Source: UBA1479 sp040218445
Lineage (GTDB): Bacteria > Pseudomonadota > Alphaproteobacteria > Rhodospirillales > Casp-alpha2
DNA: 64,000 nt
Reading direction: 5' to 3'
NCBI GenBank assembly: GCA_040218445.1
Contig: JAVJRK010000012.1
Coordinates: 124,001-188,000 of the forward strand
The notes under the pieces: generated by a model
The model's database searches: none
The model's input: only the letters and a program-made list of their open reading frames with translations
What the model was told of the DNA's origin: nothing
Shown here: piece by piece, positions 60,034-64,000 of the stretch
Layout of the letters: every line of letters starts with the position of its first letter
Position numbering within the stretch: position 1 is the first letter of the stretch
Position numbers and translations under genes: made by a program

Positions 60034-60681
60034 TTATTCGCCGGCCGCAATCCGATTTCTGAAATTGGCCAGCGCCGCGTGGACGTGGCCCAGCATGACG
60101 GCCGCGGCCAGGTCTTCTTGGCGATCGGCGACGGCATTGGCAAGCTGGCGATGTTCAGCGAAGCTGCGATCCACATCGGCGCGCGCGAATTTCTGGTAGG
60201 ATTGGACCACGTTGTTCAATTCGATCAGGGACGTGGTCACCGCCAACAGCTGACGGTTGCCCGATGCCTCCAGCAGAACCTGGTGAAACCGGTTGTTGAG
60301 CGGCGCGATCCGGGTGAAGTCAGGTGCTTTCTTTTCACCCAGCGCTTCCATCTGTTCACATAGATTGAACAGTTCTTCCAAATGTTCCGGCTTTCTGTTT
60401 TGTGCCGCAAGCCGCGCTCCTTGAGGCTCGAGCAAGGCACGGATTTCGAAAATCTCGACCATTTCAGCGTCTGTATAGCCGCGGACGATCGCCCCGGCGT
60501 GTGCCGTGAAATCGATGAACCGGTCATTGACCAGACGCTGTAACGCGATCCGCACAGGCGTCCGGCTAACCCCGAATTGCCGCGCCAGATCACCTTCACG
60601 CAGCCGATCTCCGACGGCGTACTCACCGAAAAGAATACCTTCCCGCAACTTCAGATAGACACGTTCGCTCGACGTTGACAT
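60034..60681 (-). CDS. GntR family transcriptional regulator, FCD domain
   Basis: A 215-residue FadR-type GntR regulator. The winged HTH is at about residues 10-70 (GDRLREGDLARQFGVSRTPV). The all-helical FCD effector domain follows (EIRALLEPQGARLAA, then NRFHQVLLEASGN and FAEHRQLANAVADRQEDL), with the His and Asp residues that usually hold a metal and a carboxylate ligand. ATG 60681 is used; the longer frame reads through the operator. It is divergent from the isocitrate-lyase-family / TRAP operon, and two perfect TTGCATGCAA palindromes lie between them, so it very likely represses that operon and itself until a carboxylate is present. Confidence 0.92.
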   Translation of the reverse strand: MSTSSERVYLKLREGILFGEYAVGDRLREGDLARQFGVSRTPVRIALQRLVNDRFIDFTAHAGAIVRGYTDAEMVEIFEIRALLEPQGARLAAQNRKPEHLEELFNLCEQMEALGEKKAPDFTRIAPLNNRFHQVLLEASGNRQLLAVTTSLIELNNVVQSYQKFARADVDRSFAEHRQLANAVADRQEDLAAAVMLGHVHAALANFRNRIAAGE

Positions 60682-60751
60682 TCCGCCCCACCCATATGGC
60701 CACAAACCGCCCGCACCATACTTAATCGGCGCGCGGCAACACATAAGCTTG

Positions 60752-60769
60752 TATATTGCATGCAATATA
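60752..60769. promoter_or_regulatory. GntR operator candidate 1, 18-base perfect palindrome
   Basis: TATATTGCATGCAATATA is a perfect 18-base palindrome at 60752-60769 in the gntR / lyase divergent gap. Its centre lies 52 bases, about five helical turns, from the centre of the second site at 60807-60818, so two dimers would bind on the same DNA face and could loop or cooperate. Confidence 0.78.
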
Positions 60770-60806
60770 GGTTAATTAGTCGGAAAATTCGGGCAAAAAG
60801 CCATAA

Positions 60807-60818
60807 ATTGCATGCAAT
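60807..60818. promoter_or_regulatory. GntR operator candidate 2, 12-base perfect palindrome
   Basis: ATTGCATGCAAT at 60807-60818 repeats the central 12 bases of the first site. It ends 26 bases before the lyase ATG, next to the GGAGGA ribosome site, where a bound repressor would block transcription. Confidence 0.76.
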
Positions 60819-60844
60819 AATTCCATCTGGAGGAAAATATTCGA

Positions 60845-61696
60845 ATGAACTCCCTATCCCAACGCCTTCAAGAGGACGAAATTCTTATCGCTCCCGGCGT
60901 CTTTGACATGATTTCCGCCAAGGTTGCCGACAGCATGGGTTTTGACGTGCTCTACATGACCGGCTACGGCGTTGTCGCCTCGCACCTGGGCCTGCCCGAT
61001 GCGGGCATCGCCACCTATTCGGACATGGTCAGCCGCGTACGGCAGATCGCCGAAGGCACGAGTACGCCGCTGATCGCCGACGGCGACACGGGTTACGGCG
61101 GGCTTTTGAACCTGGAACACACCGTACGCGGCTACGAACGTGCCGGCGCCACCGCGATCCAATTGGAAGACCAGGAATTCCCCAAGAAGTGCGGACATAT
61201 GCTGGGCCGTAGCGTGGTGCCGTTGGACGACATGCTGGCCAAAATCCGCGTCGCACGGGACACCCGCGACAGCGACGACTTCCTGATCATCGCGCGCACG
61301 GACTCGCGCACGACCCTGGGCCTGGACGAGGCGCTTAAACGTGCCGATGCCTTCGCAGAAGCCGGCGCCGATATCCTGTTCGTCGAATCCCCGGAAAGCG
61401 AAGAGGAAATGCGGACCATCTGCGAGCGTTTCGACAAGCCGCTTCTGGCCAACATGGTCGAAGGCGGGCGCACGCCGGTCCTCAGCCGCGATGAGTTGCA
61501 GGACCTGGGCTACAGCATCGCCCTGTTCCCGGGCTCGGGCTTTCTGGCCGCCGGCCAGGCGCTGGCATCCGTCTACGGACACCTCAAGGAACACGGCTCC
61601 ACCGCGGGTGCCGAGGTGCCGTTCTATTCGTTCCCCGAATTCAGCCAGTTGATGGGTTTCGGCAAGGTCTACGACTTCGAACAAAAATACAAATAG
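60845..61696 (+). CDS. Isocitrate lyase / PEP mutase superfamily protein (2-methylisocitrate or dimethylmalate lyase-like)
   Basis: A 283-residue TIM-barrel enzyme. The metal and substrate motifs are GYGVVASHLGLPD, ADGDTGYGG (about residue 80) and LEDQEFPKKCGHMLG, whose KKCGH with C116 is the lyase-type catalytic loop of isocitrate and methylisocitrate lyases rather than PEP mutase. It probably splits a 2-hydroxy or 2-methyl tricarboxylate or malate into pyruvate/glyoxylate and a dicarboxylate. It is followed by a TRAP transporter and controlled by the divergent GntR, so import and cleavage of one organic acid is the likely job. ATG 60845 follows TGGAGGAAAATA. Confidence 0.89.
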   Translation: MNSLSQRLQEDEILIAPGVFDMISAKVADSMGFDVLYMTGYGVVASHLGLPDAGIATYSDMVSRVRQIAEGTSTPLIADGDTGYGGLLNLEHTVRGYERAGATAIQLEDQEFPKKCGHMLGRSVVPLDDMLAKIRVARDTRDSDDFLIIARTDSRTTLGLDEALKRADAFAEAGADILFVESPESEEEMRTICERFDKPLLANMVEGGRTPVLSRDELQDLGYSIALFPGSGFLAAGQALASVYGHLKEHGSTAGAEVPFYSFPEFSQLMGFGKVYDFEQKYK

Positions 61697-61770
61697 ACCG
61701 CCCGAACCACCGGACGGAACACTCGTCCTTCCCCCAGTCTTCCCCCATCCAACACGAAAAGAGGAAACCA

Positions 61771-62733
61771 ATGTTCAAGCGAATTCTCGCGTCGGCCGTC
61801 GTGCTTGCGCTGACGGCCCTGCCCGTGCAGGCCAAGAAGGTCACCCTGGCATCGTCCGCGCCCAACAACGGCATCAACAAGGTGTTTATCGACAAATTCA
61901 CGGCAGAAATGAAGTCCCGTGCCCCCGAGCTTGACCTGGAGGTCTTTCTGGACAGCCAGCTCGGCGCCGAGCGCGAGCTTATCGACCTGGTCCGCATGGG
62001 CGAGACGTCGATCCACATGGGCGTCATCCACTCGTCCCAGTACTACCCGGAACTGGATGCCACCCTGGTGCCCTATCTGTTCCAGAGTTACGACGCGGTG
62101 AAGAAGTTCCTCGCCGGTCCCATCGGCAAGAAGATGGACGAGGCCCTTTTGCAAAAGGGCAACGCCGTGCGGCTTGGCTACTACTACCAGGGGGCTCGTT
62201 GGACAAGCACCAAGAGCAAATCCTTTGAAACCGTCGACCAGTTGAAGGGCGTCAAGATCCGCATGCCCAAGATTCCCTTGTGGATCGACATCTGGAGCGG
62301 CCTGGGTGCCACCATCGCCCCCATGCCGTCCAAGGAAGTGTTTTCCGCCATGCAGGCCGGTGTGATCGATGCCCAGGAAAACATGCTGTCCAACATCTGG
62401 GGCCGTCGCCTGTACGAGGTTTCCGATTACCTGATCGCGACCAAGCACCAGCAAAGCTACATCACGGTCATGGCCAATCAGAAATTCTGGTCCAAGCTGT
62501 CCGACGCCGAACGCACCGCCATACAAGGTGCCGTCGATACGGCCACCCAGGCCGCCGATGATGCTGCCTCGGCACTGAACGACAAGATCGTCAAGGACAT
62601 CACCGCCAAGGGCGTCAAACTGGTCGAACCGAAACCGGCGTTCCGTGAAGCAGCCCTTCCGGTCGTCGAGAAAGCTGCACGCGAAACCCTCGCCCCAGGT
62701 GTCTGGGACGAAGCGGTTAAAGCCAGCAATTAA
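61771..62733 (+). CDS. dctP: TRAP transporter periplasmic solute-binding protein DctP
   Basis: A 320-residue secreted binding protein of the DctP family. The signal peptide (MFKRILASAVVLALTALPV) is cut near VQA-KKV (about residue 22). Family stretches are FLDSQLGAERELIDLVRMGE near 68-87, the carboxylate-binding Arg region LKGVKIRMPKIPLW near 165, and AMQAGVIDAQENMLSNIWG near 195. It captures an organic acid in the periplasm and delivers it to DctQM. It starts 74 bases after the lyase gene in the same GntR-controlled run, so its ligand is probably the lyase substrate or a precursor. Confidence 0.93.
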   Translation: MFKRILASAVVLALTALPVQAKKVTLASSAPNNGINKVFIDKFTAEMKSRAPELDLEVFLDSQLGAERELIDLVRMGETSIHMGVIHSSQYYPELDATLVPYLFQSYDAVKKFLAGPIGKKMDEALLQKGNAVRLGYYYQGARWTSTKSKSFETVDQLKGVKIRMPKIPLWIDIWSGLGATIAPMPSKEVFSAMQAGVIDAQENMLSNIWGRRLYEVSDYLIATKHQQSYITVMANQKFWSKLSDAERTAIQGAVDTATQAADDAASALNDKIVKDITAKGVKLVEPKPAFREAALPVVEKAARETLAPGVWDEAVKASN

Positions 62734-62748
62734 GGCAAAGCACACCCA

Positions 62749-63261
62749 ATGAACCGCGTGTTGAACCTCGTGGCGAGGGCCTCAATGGCCCTCGCCGCCC
62801 TTTGTTTCGCCGGTTTCCTGCTGATGATTCTGGCGCAGGTCGGCTACCGCCATTTGGGCCTGTCCATGGTGTTCAGCGAGGATGCGGCACGCCTTCTGAA
62901 CATCTACGCGGTGTTCCTGGGCTTGGTCATGGTCGTCCACCAAGGGGGCGATGTGCGCATCGACCTGATCGACCGGCTGATCGGCAATCGGCCCAGATTG
63001 CACGCGTTCTTCAAGGTATTTCACGCTCTGGTCGCCGTCATTCTGTTGTCCGCGGTGGCCTATGGATCGATTCTTTTGATGCAGTCGAACTGGGGCCTGG
63101 CCTTGCCGGCGATCCGCTTCCTGCATCAAGGCCATATTTACATGGCGCCGTTCATCGGCTGCCTTCTGGCCGGCATTCTCGCCGCATCCAAGCTCGCGGC
63201 CGCGCTTTCCGAACTGGCGGGCAAAGCCTCCATTCACACAAAATCGGAGCCACATACATGA
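62749..63261 (+). CDS. dctQ: TRAP transporter small membrane subunit DctQ
   Basis: A 170-residue membrane protein with four hydrophobic helices (about 12-34, 48-66, 88-110 and 128-150), the size and layout of DctQ. Segments such as VFSEDAARLLNIYAVFLGLV near 38-57 and VHQGGDVRIDLI are typical for the family. DctQ packs against DctM and is needed for transport. ATG 62749 lies 15 bases after the dctP stop. Its stop overlaps the dctM start by four bases (ATGA), giving translational coupling. Confidence 0.92.
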   Translation: MNRVLNLVARASMALAALCFAGFLLMILAQVGYRHLGLSMVFSEDAARLLNIYAVFLGLVMVVHQGGDVRIDLIDRLIGNRPRLHAFFKVFHALVAVILLSAVAYGSILLMQSNWGLALPAIRFLHQGHIYMAPFIGCLLAGILAASKLAAALSELAGKASIHTKSEPHT

Positions 63262-64000
63262 TCGCCGCAGGATGGTTAATGGCCGGTCTGATCGGCCTGT
63301 TGGTTCTAGGCGTATCGGCGGGGATCGCGCTGGGCGCGTCCAGCCTGGGCTATTTCGGGCTGACCCGCGGGATCGCGGAAATCCCCTATGAAATCATCAC
63401 CCAGCGTCTGGTAGGGACGATCAACTCATTTACCTTGCTGGCCATTCCCCTGTTTCTGTTCGTCGGCCACCTGATGAACGAGTCCGGCGCCACCACCCGG
63501 CTGTTCGGGTTCGCCAATGCATTGGTCGGCCATTGGCGGGGCGGCCTGGCCCAGGTCAATGTGCTGGCCTCGATGCTGTTCGCCGGCATGTCCGGATCCG
63601 GCACGGCCGACGCGGCCGGGCTTGGCGCCATCGAAATCAAAGCCATGCGCGAGGCCAAATACGACGACAAAACGACCATCGGGGTTACTGTCGGCAGCGC
63701 CCTGATCGGACCGATCATCCCGCCATCCATCGCGGCGATCCTATATGCCGTTCTGGCAGAGGTTTCACCCGCCGATGTTCTGCTGGCCGGAGCCATTCCA
63801 GGCCTTCTGATGGCGGCAGCCCTGATGATACTGGTCGCCTTCCTGGCACGACGCCGCAAACTGCCGTCGGAACCGTTCCCCGGATGGCACGCTTTGGGCC
63901 GCTCGTTCCGGGAATCGTTCTGGGCTCTTTTGACGCCGGTCATTCTGATCGGCGGCATTCTTGCGGGCTTCTTCACCGCAACGGAGTCCGCGGCCATCGC
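63258..64000 (+). CDS. dctM: TRAP transporter large membrane subunit DctM (partial, runs off the right edge)
   Basis: The gene starts at ATG 63258, overlapping dctQ by four bases, and is still open at the window end: 247 codons of the usual 425 or so are present. It encodes repeated hydrophobic helices with DctM landmarks: LAIPLFLFVGHLMNESG, FAGMSGSGTADAAGLG and LIGPIIPPSIAAILYA. DctM is the Na+-driven translocating subunit of the importer and works with the DctP and DctQ encoded just upstream. Confidence 0.94.
   Translation, partial: MIAAGWLMAGLIGLLVLGVSAGIALGASSLGYFGLTRGIAEIPYEIITQRLVGTINSFTLLAIPLFLFVGHLMNESGATTRLFGFANALVGHWRGGLAQVNVLASMLFAGMSGSGTADAAGLGAIEIKAMREAKYDDKTTIGVTVGSALIGPIIPPSIAAILYAVLAEVSPADVLLAGAIPGLLMAAALMILVAFLARRRKLPSEPFPGWHALGRSFRESFWALLTPVILIGGILAGFFTATESAAI

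Noticed and set aside
60749..60777. TTGTAT-N17-TTAATT as promoter of the lyase gene
   Set aside because: Both elements match the consensus poorly and overlap the operator; the position is plausible but not good enough to annotate.

Overview
The window looks like chromosomal DNA of a high-G+C alphaproteobacterium, probably a free-living or marine Rhodospirillales-type heterotroph. This is inferred from the gene families: a phasin, a DctPQM TRAP importer, TcuAB, a CoxSML-type molybdenum hydroxylase, FCD-type GntR control, DUF1491 and a NavBac-type channel. No species is claimed. Coding density is high on both strands. I see no insertion sequence, prophage, CRISPR array or rRNA. The only tRNA found is tRNA-Val(GAC).

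Region by region. 1-5.3 kb: a partial 2-hydroxyacid dehydrogenase, a phasin with palindromes around its promoter, an ECF41-type sigma factor with its carboxymuconolactone-decarboxylase partner and a textbook ECF41 promoter, a Crp/Fnr regulator, and a divergent GST/MarR pair separated by three operator-like repeats. 5.3-15.4 kb: a molybdenum-hydroxylase locus. coxS-coxM-coxL and an enolase-superfamily gene run rightwards; a mocA-coxG-xdhC-cysteine desulfurase-SufU-like-DUF457 operon runs leftwards and looks like the maturation arm. 15.7-24.9 kb: housekeeping and membrane genes, including an orphan MlaF-like ATPase, a PAS histidine kinase, glutaminyl-tRNA synthetase, a stand-alone MASE1 protein and a CMD-fold protein.

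25-42.5 kb: accessory catabolism. It holds a D-amino-acid aminotransferase / degenerate iron-ADH / hydrolase operon, a TauD-type dioxygenase, an HcnABC-like amino-acid-type dehydrogenase, an operon with two zinc alcohol dehydrogenases and a dihydroxyphthalate-decarboxylase-like protein, a Cache chemoreceptor, an aldo/keto reductase, a class II aldolase and a nitroreductase. 42.8-48.2 kb: two tiny secreted proteins with near-identical terminators, then tcuAB and a NodU-type carbamoyltransferase, then tRNA-Val. 48.4-53.7 kb: N-formylglutamate amidohydrolase, GNAT, a probable small RNA on the minus strand, a lytic transglycosylase, a cupin, a voltage-gated sodium channel and a DMT exporter. 53.7-64 kb: a CoA-transferase / hydratase / acyl-CoA dehydrogenase operon, a glycosyltransferase plus B12-type radical SAM pair, and a GntR-controlled isocitrate-lyase-family gene followed by a DctPQM transporter cut by the window end.

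The most interesting signals are regulatory. A 12-base palindrome with core TTGTATACAA stands in front of three unlinked loci (coxSML, tcuAB, cupin). A related core, TTGCATGCAA, occurs twice, about five helical turns apart, between the GntR gene and its apparent target operon. The stretch 49941-50048 has the layout of an anti-Shine-Dalgarno small RNA of AbcR type, with two CCUCCCA segments, a stem and a strong terminator. At protein level, several genes have lost hallmark residues: the iron-ADH lacks its metal ligands, the MlaF-like ATPase its H-loop histidine, and the CMD-fold protein its CxxC. All functional statements come from reading the sequence; no database search was run.
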